Source: Bog-473 sp963779735 (GTDB lineage Bacteria > Actinomycetota > Acidimicrobiia > Acidimicrobiales > RAAP-2). From it: a stretch of 64,000 bases of DNA. The notes below the pieces were generated by a model. That model did not search any database. It saw only the letters and a program-made list of their open reading frames with translations, and was not told the DNA's origin. Positions 43,130-51,973 of the stretch are shown in pieces. Every line of letters begins with the position of its first letter. The stretch's first letter is position 1. Position numbers and translations under genes: made by a program. The DNA lies in contig CAVZZJ010000004.1 in assembly GCA_963779735.1 (NCBI GenBank), positions 868,001 through 932,000 on the forward strand. The letters run 5' to 3'.

Positions 43130-44305
43130 TCATTTGCGACGCGTCCACAGCGGCGACGGGCGCGAGGTCATCATCCGGCCGCTGGGCCCGACGAAACGCA
43201 GAGTCCCGTTGGCATTGCCCGCCACCCGCCACTTCCCCTCGTGCACTCGGTGGTGGTGGTGGTCGCACAGCATGACCAGATTGGGAAGATCGGTCGCCCC
43301 CTGGTCCACCCAGTGCACGATGTGGTGGACGTCGGTGAAGATGTTGTTGGCGCACCCGGGGAACCGACATCGGCGGTCGCGCCGTTGGACCTCTCGCCGC
43401 TGGGGTTCGGTGGCGAACCGCTTGGAACGGCCCTCGAACATGGTGTGCCCGAAGGCGTCGTCGAGTGCCAGGGCCACCTCGGCGTCGCAGCTGATCCGGC
43501 GGATGGCCTCGCCGCTGAGCAGGCCCAGCCGTTCGATCTCTGCTCCGCCCCTCCCACCTCGCAGGAACGAGAGATCGGTGTGCGCCACCACGAAGAAGTT
43601 CGACCCGGCCGCCGGGCGCCGGGACGTCGCCGACCCACTGCCCCGCCCGGATCCACCGCCACCGACGCCGGACGCACCGCCCGTCGTGCCGCCGGACGCA
43701 CCGCGGCAGATGTCGATCAGGGCGTCGGCCCGCCGCTGGTCGTACCGGGTCTCGCCGTCAGAGGGGAAGAGCCGTGCCCGCTCGGTGACCGCGGCTCGCA
43801 CCTCGGCGTAGGCGTCTTCGGGAAGCTGCGCGCTGATGACGCGTCGGGCGTCGTTGAAGCGCAGGTAGCGGTAGTCAAATCGGGACTCGGCCTGCTCGTC
43901 GCTCGTGCCCCGCATGGCGCGCACCAGGTCCGTGAGCTGGCGGACCGTGCACTCCTCGGCCTGGCGCAGGACGGACGCCTCCGATTCGGGCGTGGCGATG
44001 TCGACGGCGGCGCGCACCTTGTCGAAGGTCAGTGCACCAACCCGCAGACCCTGGGCCAGGTGGGGCAGGTCCCACAGGCGCTCGGCCACCTGGGACCACG
44101 TCCGCCCCGTGGCCTCGGCCACCCCCAGCCGCTGGGTCAACCAGGCCCCCGACGAGGTCGCCCCGTCGATACGCCAGGCCTCCCGCCGGTCCAGCTCGCC
44201 GACGACGCTCAACAGCGCGCCGAGTGCCGATGACATCACCGCCCCGAGCCGCTCGGCCTCGTCCATCAGGTCTGCCGTCGACGCCTTCTCCACCACGAGC
44301 TCCAT
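43130..44305 (-). CDS. DUF222 - HNH endonuclease family protein (13E12-like)
   Basis: A 391-residue protein of the actinobacterial 13E12/REP13E12 type. The N-terminal DUF222 region (ATSSGAWLTQRLGVAEATGRTW and ALTFDKVRAAVDIA) is followed by a Gly/Ser-rich low-complexity spacer (about residues 208-232) and a C-terminal HNH domain with CRFPGCANN, DVHHIVHW and LVMLCDHHHHRVHEG. These genes occur in many copies in mycobacteria and are thought to be mobile, but I saw no element boundary here. Function is unknown; it may be a homing-type nuclease. Confidence 0.9.
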   Translation of the reverse strand: MELVVEKASTADLMDEAERLGAVMSSALGALLSVVGELDRREAWRIDGATSSGAWLTQRLGVAEATGRTWSQVAERLWDLPHLAQGLRVGALTFDKVRAAVDIATPESEASVLRQAEECTVRQLTDLVRAMRGTSDEQAESRFDYRYLRFNDARRVISAQLPEDAYAEVRAAVTERARLFPSDGETRYDQRRADALIDICRGASGGTTGGASGVGGGGSGRGSGSATSRRPAAGSNFFVVAHTDLSFLRGGRGGAEIERLGLLSGEAIRRISCDAEVALALDDAFGHTMFEGRSKRFATEPQRREVQRRDRRCRFPGCANNIFTDVHHIVHWVDQGATDLPNLVMLCDHHHHRVHEGKWRVAGNANGTLRFVGPSGRMMTSRPSPLWTRRK

Positions 44306-44379
44306 GACTCAAGAACCGTCGCCCGACGAGGCGATGGGGAGCGGGCTTCTCTGGCGGGGCCCGCCGGGACCCGGTCGGC

Positions 44380-45915
44380 TCAGCTCGCCTGGCTCACCGA
44401 GCTCATGTTGAAGTCGGGGATGCGCAACGGCGGCATGACGCAGCGGTTGAGGTACTCGCCGAGCTCCCGGCCGAGCGTCCGGACGCTGGCGCCGACCTCG
44501 GTGGCCCGGGCCAACAGGTCGACCGGGCTCTCGTTGAAGCGAAAGTTGTTGGCCGCCCCCACAACGGCGCCGTTCTCAATCACATAGACGCCGTCGCGCG
44601 TCAAACCGGTGAGCAGCGCGGTGGCCGGGTCGACCTCCCGGATGTACCACAGGCACGTCAGGAGGAGGCCTCGTTCGGTCCGGGCCACCATCTCTTCGAC
44701 CGACCCACCGCCGTCCCCCTCGCCGCCGCCGCCCCCACCACCGCCGTCCCCCTCGCCGCCGCCGGCACCGCCGTCCCCACCCCGTAGGACCAGGTTGTCG
44801 ATGTAGGGCGCCGCCTCCCTGCCCGAGCGGGCGGCCCCGGCCCGATGGTTGCGGAGATGGGCGAGGACCCCGTCACGGATCCAGTCCGTCCGCGCCAGGG
44901 GCAGGCCGTTGTCGAAGACGGACGACTCCGAGTCCGACGAGCCGCAGGCCACGAACGGGAGGCACTCGATCCCGGGCTCATGGGGGTCGCTGTAGAGGGT
45001 GAACGGCACGTCGGTGACCCGCTCACCGACCCGTGTGCGCCCGCTGGAGCGCCCGCCGCTGTCCCCGCCGGAGCGCCCGCCACCGTCCCCGCCGACGGGG
45101 GTCGAGGCCGAGAACACCGTCCGCCCGTCCTCTGCGTCCTGCCCGCCCATGGCGTAGAAGTACAGCGAGCCCATCATGTCGGCCACCCCCGAGGGCGGGA
45201 GGATCACCTCGTAGCGGCCCGCCTCGAGCGAGAGTGATCGCTGGGCCCACTCCAGCCGCCGCCACAGTTCCGACTCCATGGCGTCGAAGGCCACCTCTCC
45301 CATCCGCTCGGCCCCCAGCCCGACCCAGGCCGACCGGACCCCGTCGGCCGACCGACCGACCAGGTTGACGGCGCCCGTCGGCTGCGAGAACGACAGCCGC
45401 AACCCGGTCGAGCTCCCTACATACAGCGTCGACACCCCGTACTCGGCAAAACCCGCCAGCACGACGTCGCGGGCCGCGGCTCGACGGAAGGCCGAGGAGA
45501 GCCCCGAGAGGACGCCGCCCAGCACCGACAGGTCGGTCTCGACCGGGGCCAGCCCGAAGGCCACGGCAGCTGCGGCGACACTCCGCGTGCGGATGCCCAT
45601 GCCGTCGACCAGGGTGAAGGCATCCTCGGCGGGCGGCGCCCCCCGGGCATCCGTCAACGCGGCCGACACCATCTGCTCCACGTCGACGACACCACTGCGC
45701 CGGGCCACCCCGACCGACGGGGTCGCGCCGGCCGACGAGACGATGGCGATGACCGTCACGGAACGGTCCCGGCGGACGCCGTTCGTCGTGGTGGTGTTGA
45801 GGGCGAAGCGCACGTCGGCGTGGCTGGTCTCGTCGACCAGCACGACGCACCCCTCGGCCCCGCTGCGCCCCGCTTCGCGCAGCGCCACCTCAATGACCTC
45901 CTGCGCCGGTATCAC
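44380..45915 (-). CDS. tldE: TldE/PmbA-type metalloprotease subunit
   Basis: A 511-residue member of the PmbA/TldA family, the partner of TldD. The family's conserved core is seen at ADVRFALNTTTTNGVRRDRSV and in the C-terminal GLLLTCLWYIREVDPATALLTGLTRDGVYVIENG. Two Gly/Asp/Glu-rich insertions (coding about 45030-45110 and 44695-44790) are unusual. It overlaps tldD by 4 bp (ATGA). TldD/E processes peptides, including modified antimicrobial peptides, and may degrade CcdA-type antitoxins; in this organism the substrate is unknown. Confidence 0.85.
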   Translation of the reverse strand: MIPAQEVIEVALREAGRSGAEGCVVLVDETSHADVRFALNTTTTNGVRRDRSVTVIAIVSSAGATPSVGVARRSGVVDVEQMVSAALTDARGAPPAEDAFTLVDGMGIRTRSVAAAAVAFGLAPVETDLSVLGGVLSGLSSAFRRAAARDVVLAGFAEYGVSTLYVGSSTGLRLSFSQPTGAVNLVGRSADGVRSAWVGLGAERMGEVAFDAMESELWRRLEWAQRSLSLEAGRYEVILPPSGVADMMGSLYFYAMGGQDAEDGRTVFSASTPVGGDGGGRSGGDSGGRSSGRTRVGERVTDVPFTLYSDPHEPGIECLPFVACGSSDSESSVFDNGLPLARTDWIRDGVLAHLRNHRAGAARSGREAAPYIDNLVLRGGDGGAGGGEGDGGGGGGGGEGDGGGSVEEMVARTERGLLLTCLWYIREVDPATALLTGLTRDGVYVIENGAVVGAANNFRFNESPVDLLARATEVGASVRTLGRELGEYLNRCVMPPLRIPDFNMSSVSQAS

Positions 45916-47414
45916 CGTCCGGCCTCTTCGCGGGCGTTGAGCACCCGCACACCGCGCACCAGCACCGACGGGCAGCCGTGGCTCACCGGCGCCACCTGGC
46001 CCGGCTGGCCCTTGCCGCAGTTGAAGGCGCCGCCGAGCACGTAGGTCGATGCGTCGCCGAGGGCCTCCATGGCGCCCCAGAAGTCGGTCGTGGTGGCCTG
46101 GTAGGCCACGTCCTTGACCTGCCCGACCAGCCGACCGCCCTCAATCTTGTAGAACCGCTGGCCGGTGAACTGGAAGTTGTAGCGCTGCATGTCGATGGAC
46201 CAGCTCTTGTCCCCCACGATGTAGAGGCCGTGCTGAACGCCCGCGATGAGGTCGGCCGTCGTCGTCCCGTCGGGTGCGGGCGCCAGCGAGACGTTGGCCA
46301 TGCGCTGTATCGGCACGTGCAGGGGCGAGTCGGCGAATGCGCACCCGTTCGATCGCCCGAGCCCCATGCGCGCCGCGATGAAGCGGTCGAGCTGGTAGCC
46401 CACGAGCACCCCGTCTCGGATCAGGTCGAAGGACTGCGCAGCGACGCCCTCGCTGTCGATGGCCACGGTGGCCAGGCCGTGCTCGACGGTTCGGTCTCCC
46501 GTGACGTGCATGACCGGCGACCCGTAGGCCAGCGAACCGAGCTGGTCGAAGGTGGCAAAGGACGTGCCGGCGTACGCCGCCTCGAAGCCCACGGCGCGGT
46601 CGAGCTCGGTGGCGTGGCCGATGGACTCGTGGATCGTCAGCCACAGATTGGAGGGATCGACGACCAGGTCGTAGACGCCCGCCTCTACCGAGGGCGCCGC
46701 CAGCTTCTCGGCCAAGAGCTCGGGCATGCGAGCGAGCTCCCCGGCCCAGTCCCAGGCGCCCACACCGCCGGCCAGGTACTCCCACCCCCGCCCGACCGGC
46801 GGCGCCAAGGTGCGCATGGTCTCGAAGCCGTCCGGCCCCACCGCCAGCGCCTCGACCTGGGGGTGGACGCGGACCCGGCGCTGCGTGGCCCGGGTCCCGC
46901 CCAGGTCGGCCAGATAGGTCTCCTCGCCGACGCTCAGCACCTCGGCCGTCACGTGCGAGACGGCGTCGTGGGCCAGGAGCCCCCGGCTCCACCCCTCGAG
47001 GAGGGCGACCTTGTTGGCCAGAGGGACGTCGCACGGGTCGGTCGCGAACGCGCTCGTCCAGTGCACCTCGCCGTGCGAGGGCTCGGGAGCCAGCTCGACA
47101 CTCCCCCCTCCCGCCCGCGCCGTCACCCGTGCCGTCTCCATGGCGCCGTGCACGAGGTCCGCCGCCCCCTCGGGAGTCACGTCGACCGTGGCGGCGAACC
47201 CGAGGGCCCCGTCGACCACCACTCGCACGCCCATGCCGAACTCGGTGTCGTCGGACGAGCCTTCCGGTGTGCCGTCACGGAGGCGGAGCCGCTGGGAGCG
47301 GATGCGCTCCACCCGGAGTTCGGCGTGCGTGCAGCCGGCGCCGGCCGCCGTGGACAGGGCGGCGTCGGTCAACGCCTCCAGTGCCGTCGGCGTCAGGGCG
47401 TCGTCGAGGGTCAT
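45912..47414 (-). CDS. tldD: TldD-type metalloprotease subunit
   Basis: A 500-residue TldD with the zinc motif HESIGHATELDR (HExxxH). Other core pieces are TVEHGLATVAIDSEGV, GVLVGYQLDRFIAARMG, RMANVSLAP and GVQHGLYIVGDKSWSIDMQRYNFQF. The active site lies in the tunnel of the TldD/E dimer. The ATG is 13 bp after the Gfo/Idh gene, so the four genes from 48659 to 44380 look like one operon. Confidence 0.9.
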   Translation of the reverse strand: MTLDDALTPTALEALTDAALSTAAGAGCTHAELRVERIRSQRLRLRDGTPEGSSDDTEFGMGVRVVVDGALGFAATVDVTPEGAADLVHGAMETARVTARAGGGSVELAPEPSHGEVHWTSAFATDPCDVPLANKVALLEGWSRGLLAHDAVSHVTAEVLSVGEETYLADLGGTRATQRRVRVHPQVEALAVGPDGFETMRTLAPPVGRGWEYLAGGVGAWDWAGELARMPELLAEKLAAPSVEAGVYDLVVDPSNLWLTIHESIGHATELDRAVGFEAAYAGTSFATFDQLGSLAYGSPVMHVTGDRTVEHGLATVAIDSEGVAAQSFDLIRDGVLVGYQLDRFIAARMGLGRSNGCAFADSPLHVPIQRMANVSLAPAPDGTTTADLIAGVQHGLYIVGDKSWSIDMQRYNFQFTGQRFYKIEGGRLVGQVKDVAYQATTTDFWGAMEALGDASTYVLGGAFNCGKGQPGQVAPVSHGCPSVLVRGVRVLNAREEAGR

Positions 47415-47427
47415 CGCGCCGGGGACG

Positions 47428-48414
47428 TCACCGCGTCGAGGGTTGGCGGATGGGGAGACCGGCGGCGACGTAGGTGGCGTCGATCAGCTCCATGGTGCGG
47501 ATGGCGTCGATGGCGGTGGTGGGGAACGGCGCGCCGTCCTCGACGGCGGCGGCGAACGCCTCGAGCTGGTAGTCGTAGGTGGCCCGGCGGGAGAACTTCT
47601 CCCGCCGCGTCCCCGAGGCCGTCTCAATGCGCACCCGGTGCCCGTACTGGGGAAAGAAGGGGTTCAGGACGTTGAGCGTCCCCTCCGTGCCGACCACCAC
47701 GGCGCGCAGCCGGAAGAGGGACGACGACAGCAAGGAGCAGCGCACCCGGGCCGTGCCCCCCTCGGGGAGGGAGAAGTGGGCATCCATGGCGCGGTCGACA
47801 CCGGGCGACGAAAGCTTGGCCGATGCGCCCGTCACCCGCGGGCCGGCGGCCAGCAGGCGGAGGAGGGAGATCGGGTAGCAGCCCATGTCCATCATGGCCC
47901 CGCCGGCCAGACCCAACTGGTAGCGGATGTCGTCCCGCTTGAGGTTCGGCGCGGAGAACGAGATGTCGATCTCCCGGATCGTCCCGAGCGCCCCAGACTG
48001 CACGATCTCCACCAGTCGACGGGTCATCGGGTGGTACTCGTAGTGGAACGCCTCCATCACCACCTGGCCCGGGTGGGCGGCGCTCGCCTCGGCGACCTGG
48101 CGCGCCTCGTCGGCGTTGGCGGTGAACGGCTTCTCGCAGAGCACGTGCTTGCCCGCGCCCAACGCGGCGATCGTCCAGTGCCCGTGCCAGCCGTTGGGCA
48201 GAGGGTTGTAGATGGCCTCGATCTCGGGATCGCCCAGCAAAGCCTCGTAGGAGTCGGCGACCTCGGGGATCTTGTGCTTCCCGGCGTACTTGCGCGCCCT
48301 GCGTGGGTCGCGTGACGCCACCGCGACCACCTCGGCTCGGCCGGTGCGTCGGGCCGGCTTTATCAGCGCCGCCGGCGTGATGCGGGCGGTGCCCAGCACC
48401 CCGATTCTCAACAT
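47428..48414 (-). CDS. Gfo/Idh/MocA-family oxidoreductase
   Basis: About 328 residues. N-terminal NAD-binding fold RIGVLGTARITPAALI, then NPLPNGWHGHWTIAALGAGKHVLCEKPFTANADEA with the conserved EKP, and YPISLLRLLAAG of the C-terminal domain. The family oxidises or reduces sugars, inositols and similar substrates. Start ATG 48414 overlaps the end of the small gene upstream (coupled ATGTTGA); a GTG at 48432 would add six residues. Confidence 0.88.
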   Translation of the reverse strand: MLRIGVLGTARITPAALIKPARRTGRAEVVAVASRDPRRARKYAGKHKIPEVADSYEALLGDPEIEAIYNPLPNGWHGHWTIAALGAGKHVLCEKPFTANADEARQVAEASAAHPGQVVMEAFHYEYHPMTRRLVEIVQSGALGTIREIDISFSAPNLKRDDIRYQLGLAGGAMMDMGCYPISLLRLLAAGPRVTGASAKLSSPGVDRAMDAHFSLPEGGTARVRCSLLSSSLFRLRAVVVGTEGTLNVLNPFFPQYGHRVRIETASGTRREKFSRRATYDYQLEAFAAAVEDGAPFPTTAIDAIRTMELIDATYVAAGLPIRQPSTR

Positions 48415-48659
48415 ACGGCCTTCGTCCGACACTTCGCCGCGCCGTTCGTCCCGGCGCCCGACGCCCGCCGCCCGAACGTCATCGCCAGGCCGGCCAGGTG
48501 GATGGCCTCGGAGCGGCCCACGGTCGTGGTGCCGACGTGAGGGTCCATCGACGCCTCGGGCGGCACGTTGCTGAAGACAAAGGGGGCCAGGCCGCGGGAT
48601 GCATGGGTGGGAACGACGCCGATGGGGGCGACGTCGAGGGGGATCGTTCGGCTCAGCAT
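48408..48659 (-). CDS. Small protein of unknown function
   Basis: 83 residues, starting ATG. I recognise no family. It fills the gap between the LysR gene and the oxidoreductase almost exactly and its stop overlaps the oxidoreductase start. Third positions are almost all G or C, as in real genes here. It has no signal peptide or membrane helix, two cysteines lie at the C-terminus, and the upstream sequence lacks a good ribosome site. A remnant of a longer gene is possible. Confidence 0.5.
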   Translation of the reverse strand: MLSRTIPLDVAPIGVVPTHASRGLAPFVFSNVPPEASMDPHVGTTTVGRSEAIHLAGLAMTFGRRASGAGTNGAAKCRTKAVC

Positions 48660-48681
48660 GGTCGCCGACGCTAACGCACGT

Positions 48682-49593
48682 TCATCGGTTGGGGTGAATG
48701 CCCTCCGGCATGGAGAGCGGATCGCTCACTACAACGCCCAGGACGTCGATCACCGCCCGCACCGGTGCCGAGGGGAGGCCTCGCCGCCGTTGCGCGATGC
48801 CCACCCGCCGTCTGGGCAGCCCGACCAGGAAGATGACGGCGAAGCGCTCGCGCAGATGGCCCGGCACGGCGGTGGCCGGGAGGATGGCCGGCCCGTAGCC
48901 GTCGAAGGCGAGCGAGGCGATCATGCGGACGCCGTCGAGCTCCATGGCGGGTCGCAGCTCCACCCGGGCCGGCACCACCGCGCTGTCGATCTCGGCCCGC
49001 AGGGCCGTCCCGGGCGCCGGGAGGAGGAGCTCCATCTCGGCCAGCCGGTCCAACGGGAGTGACGTCTCGTGCGCCAGGGGATGCTCCCGGGGCACCACCA
49101 GCACCAGGTCCTCCTCGAAGAGGTGTGCCACGATCACCTCGTCGCCGCTCAGCGGCAGGGTGACCACGGCCAGGTCGAGCTGGCCCGAGCCGAGCTGGAG
49201 CTCGAGCTGGGCGCTCGATCCCTCGGCGATGTTGAGGTGGATGTGGGGGTGCCGGACTCGCAGGAGGTCGAACAGTTGTGGCACCAGCCAGCGGCCGGTG
49301 GTTCCGATCATGCCCAGGCGCACCGTGCCGACCACCGTCTCGCGCAAGGCGGTGACGTCGGCCATCATGTCCGAGAGCTCGTTCATGATCCGCCGGGCCC
49401 GACCGACGACGACCTCGCCCTCCTCGGTGAGGCGGCCGGAGGCGCGGTCGACCAGCTGTACATCGAGCTCGCGTTCGAGCCGGGCGATGTGCGCCGACAC
49501 GTTGGACTGCACCGTGCCGATGGTGGCGGCGGCGGCCGAGAAGCTGCCGGTGTCGGCTATCCCGAGGAGTGCCTGCAAGTGCTTCAGCTCCAT
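48682..49593 (-). CDS. LysR-family transcriptional regulator
   Basis: A 303-residue LysR regulator. The N-terminal winged helix (LKHLQALLGIADTGSFSAAAATIGTVQSNVSAHIARLERELDVQLVDR) is followed by a substrate-binding domain. GGAGGAG lies just before the ATG. It is divergent from the 6C-like RNA and the PHB depolymerase, and palindromes in the shared gap are likely binding sites. Its ligand is unknown; control of PHA use is a reasonable hypothesis. Confidence 0.9.
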   Translation of the reverse strand: MELKHLQALLGIADTGSFSAAAATIGTVQSNVSAHIARLERELDVQLVDRASGRLTEEGEVVVGRARRIMNELSDMMADVTALRETVVGTVRLGMIGTTGRWLVPQLFDLLRVRHPHIHLNIAEGSSAQLELQLGSGQLDLAVVTLPLSGDEVIVAHLFEEDLVLVVPREHPLAHETSLPLDRLAEMELLLPAPGTALRAEIDSAVVPARVELRPAMELDGVRMIASLAFDGYGPAILPATAVPGHLRERFAVIFLVGLPRRRVGIAQRRRGLPSAPVRAVIDVLGVVVSDPLSMPEGIHPNR

Positions 49594-49619
49594 GGCATCT
49601 CCTCCTCTTCCGACGTGTC

Positions 49620-49646
49620 TATCATGATATCAGATGGTAGATATCT
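49620..49646. promoter_or_regulatory. Putative LysR binding region
   Basis: An AT-rich patch just upstream of the LysR gene contains the perfect palindromes TATCATGATA (49620-49629) and AGATATCT (49639-49646). Within it two GATATC copies are 14 bp apart, centre to centre. It overlaps the place where the LysR promoter should be, and it ends 12 bp before the -35 of the rightward promoter. Binding by the LysR protein is inferred from position. Confidence 0.5.
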
Positions 49647-49657
49647 CTTGAAGCTGC

Positions 49658-49686
49658 TTGACAGATCATGCGGAGCACGCCAAAAT
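49658..49686 (+). promoter_or_regulatory. Rightward promoter for the 6C-like RNA
   Basis: A perfect TTGACA (49658-49663), a 17-bp spacer and CAAAAT (49681-49686, four of six consensus bases). Transcription would start near 49693, which would give a transcript of about 88 nt ending at the terminator at 49739-49780. Confidence 0.75.
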
Positions 49687-49692
49687 GGATTC

Positions 49693-49780
49693 AGACCACA
49701 GGGAACGGAACCCCCCCCTCCAGACCCTGGTGAGTCGTGAGAAGGGATCGCCACCCCCCCGGCGATCCCTTCTCCTTTTT
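49693..49780 (+). ncRNA. Candidate 6C RNA (two C-rich hairpins, second is a terminator)
   Basis: Between a strong promoter and the phaZ-like gene lie two hairpins. The first (49697-49732) has a seven-pair outer stem (CACAGGG with CCCTGGTG, one bulge) and a short GGA/TCC inner stem closing a loop of A plus eight C. The second (49739-49774) is a perfect 14-bp stem with a loop of A plus seven C, followed by CTTTTT, an intrinsic terminator on the + strand. Two hairpins each displaying at least six C in the loop are the definition of the actinobacterial 6C RNA family. No protein gene on the + strand lies upstream, so the terminator must end this short transcript. It may be a stand-alone sRNA, with read-through into phaZ possible. 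Confidence 0.75.
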
Positions 49781-49901
49781 CCGGGACAGTTTCGGGCGTC
49801 CCGTTTCCGGGACGGTTTCGCCGTACCGTCGGGGACGTGGCCGGCCCTTGCGGGGGGGTCGCCGGTTCGCCGAGAGCGGCGTTCGACATTAGGTTAGAAG
49901 C

Positions 49902-51119
49902 GTGCTCTACCAGGCCTACCAGAGGCAACGCGATCTCACGGCCCCGGCCCGCGCGTTCGCCGGGCTGGCCTCATGGACCCTGCGCGAGATGCCCGACCGG
50001 TGGACCGACAACCGGATCGCCCGTCAGCTGTCCGCCGCCTACGAGATGGTCGAGCGTTCCCACCTGACGCACGAGCGGCCGCCCTTCGGCATCGACGAGG
50101 TCGTCGTGGCCGGCGAGGTGACGCCCGTGTGGGAGGAGACCGTGATCTCCACGCCCTTCTCGTCGCTCCTCCACTTCCGCAAGGAGGCGACTGAACCAGA
50201 GCCGGTCGTCCTGTTGGTGACCGCCCTGGCCGGGCACTTCTCCACCCTCTTGCGGGCCACCGTGCGCTCGCTGCTCCCCGATCACGACGTGTACGTGACG
50301 GACTGGCGCAACGCCCGGGACGTCGGGCTCGAGCACGGCGGCTTCAGCTTCGACGACTACATCGGCCAGGTGATCTCCTTCCTCGAGCACATCGGCCCCG
50401 GGGCGCACGTCGTCGCCGTCTGCCAGCCCTGCCCGGCGGTGCTGGCCGCCACGTCGCTGATGGCTGCGGGTGGCCATCCGGCCCAGCCCAGGAGCCTCAC
50501 GCTCATGGCCGGCCCGGTCGACACACGGGTCAACCCCACCAAGGTCAACGAGCTGGCCCACTCCAAGCCCCTAGGGTGGTTCGAGCGCAATGTGATCGCC
50601 ACCGTGCCCCTGCGCTACCCCGGGGCGCTGCGCAGGGTCTACCCCGGCTTCCTCCAGGTCGCCGGGTTCGTGACCATGAACCTCGAGCGCCACGTGCGCC
50701 AGCACGTGCACCTCTACAACGATCTCGTCCGGGGGGACTACGAAGAGGCGGCGGAGATCTCCGACTTCTACGACGAGTACTTCGCCGTGCTCGACATGCC
50801 GGCCGAGTTCTACCTCGACACCATCGACCGGGTCTTTCAGCGCGAGTTGCTGGCCCGGGGTCAGCTGACGTGGAGGGGGGAGCCGGTGGACCCGCGGGCG
50901 ATCCGGCGCACCGCCCTACTCACGATCGAGGGGGAGAAGGACGACGTGTGCGGGGTCGGCCAGACGCTGGCCGCCCAGGAGCTGTGCGCCGGGATCAAGC
51001 CGACGAAGAAACGTCACCACCTGCAGGCCGGCGTCGGTCACTACGGTGTCTTCAGCGGCAGTCGCTGGGAGCGGCAGATCTACCCGATCGTGCGCAACTT
51101 CATACTGGCCAACCAGTAA
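49902..51119 (+). CDS. phaZ: Intracellular PHB depolymerase (PhaZ-type)
   Basis: A 405-residue protein of the PHB depolymerase C-terminal family. The nucleophile is Cys174 in VVAVCQPCPAV rather than Ser, as in the Cys-type intracellular PhaZ of Cupriavidus. Other landmarks are VYVTDWRNARDV, SLTLMAGPVDTRVNPTKVN, and the Asp and His of LTIEGEKDDVCG and AGVGHYGVF. It hydrolyses stored PHB granules. It is read from a GTG at 49902, downstream of the 6C-like RNA, and shares the neighbourhood with phasin and PHA synthase genes. Confidence 0.9.
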   Translation: MLYQAYQRQRDLTAPARAFAGLASWTLREMPDRWTDNRIARQLSAAYEMVERSHLTHERPPFGIDEVVVAGEVTPVWEETVISTPFSSLLHFRKEATEPEPVVLLVTALAGHFSTLLRATVRSLLPDHDVYVTDWRNARDVGLEHGGFSFDDYIGQVISFLEHIGPGAHVVAVCQPCPAVLAATSLMAAGGHPAQPRSLTLMAGPVDTRVNPTKVNELAHSKPLGWFERNVIATVPLRYPGALRRVYPGFLQVAGFVTMNLERHVRQHVHLYNDLVRGDYEEAAEISDFYDEYFAVLDMPAEFYLDTIDRVFQRELLARGQLTWRGEPVDPRAIRRTALLTIEGEKDDVCGVGQTLAAQELCAGIKPTKKRHHLQAGVGHYGVFSGSRWERQIYPIVRNFILANQ

Positions 51120-51143
51120 GGGGGGCGGTCCGGGACCCGCTCG

Positions 51144-51797
51144 TCAGAACTCCATCTCGAGTTCCTCGACGTCGTGAGGTTCGAGGCGAGCCGCGTCAAA
51201 CCACTCGACCATCTCGGGCAGGGCCAGGATGGCCTCGACGTACTGGGAGGCGACGGCCCCCACCTTGACGTCGTAGGTCTGCAGGCGGGTGCAGTCCGGG
51301 GCGTACATCGCGTCGGCCACGGTGCGGGTCTCGCCGAAGAGGTACGGGCCCCCGGAGGCCGCCAGGCACTCGTTCCAGACCGTCTCGATGCGGTCGATGT
51401 CTGCCTGGACTCCCGCCCACACGGGGAAGCCCGGGTGGTAGGCCTGAATGTTCATCGGGAGGCCGGCCCGAAGGTTGGCGAATCCCGAGTGGACCTCGCC
51501 CGACACCGACCGGCACGAGGCCTTGGCCCTCGGCTCCGCGGGAAGCAGGGAGCTGTCGATGTACTCGTAGAGGTACTCGCCGATGGCCAGGGTGTCCCAG
51601 ACCACGAGGTCGTCGTGGCGTAGACGGGGCACTAGGAACGACGGCGAGAGCAGCAGCAGCTCGTTGCGGGCATCGGGGTCGTCGTTGTCAACCGTCTCGA
51701 CGGTGAAGTCCAGTCCGGCGAACTTGCACAGGAGCCAGCCCCGGAGAGACCACGCGCCATAGTTGCGGCTGTTGATGGTGAGTGTGGCCTGCGACAC
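51144..51797 (-). CDS. Glutathione S-transferase-like protein
   Basis: About 217 residues. N-terminal thioredoxin-like domain (LTINSRNYGAWSLRGWLLCKFAGLDFTV, then SPSFLVPRLRHDDLVVWDTLAIGEYL) and an all-helical C-terminal domain. An organism that uses mycothiol would not normally make glutathione, so the thiol partner is uncertain. GTG 51797 is chosen because AAGGAG lies six bases upstream; a GTG at 51842 would add 15 residues. It is convergent with phaZ and downstream of the phasin gene. Confidence 0.82.
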   Translation of the reverse strand: MSQATLTINSRNYGAWSLRGWLLCKFAGLDFTVETVDNDDPDARNELLLLSPSFLVPRLRHDDLVVWDTLAIGEYLYEYIDSSLLPAEPRAKASCRSVSGEVHSGFANLRAGLPMNIQAYHPGFPVWAGVQADIDRIETVWNECLAASGGPYLFGETRTVADAMYAPDCTRLQTYDVKVGAVASQYVEAILALPEMVEWFDAARLEPHDVEELEMEF

Positions 51798-51933
51798 GAG
51801 GGGCTCCTTGGGCACCGCGCTCGGCCACGCGGTGTCTGCCACCTTAAATTAGGCCACGGCGCTGACTTCCACCAGTGCCGGATTTCGGCCACGCCGGCCC
51901 GGTGGACCGCTCTCCCTTCTGCCTGGAGGTACT

Positions 51934-51970
51934 GCACCGACCCGGTACCACTCCGGCACCGGGTCGGTGC
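51934..51970. terminator. Hairpin, first of a tandem pair
   Basis: A perfect 13-bp inverted repeat (gcaccgacccggt) around an 11-base loop, downstream of the phasin gene and before the GST gene. No T tract is present. With the next hairpin it may insulate the phasin transcript. Confidence 0.55.
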
Positions 51971-51973
51971 CGC

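Noticed and set aside
45978..47675. 565-codon + strand frame antisense to tldD
   Set aside because: Arg/Gly/Leu-rich shadow with no motif; tldD has a clear HExxxH site on the other strand.
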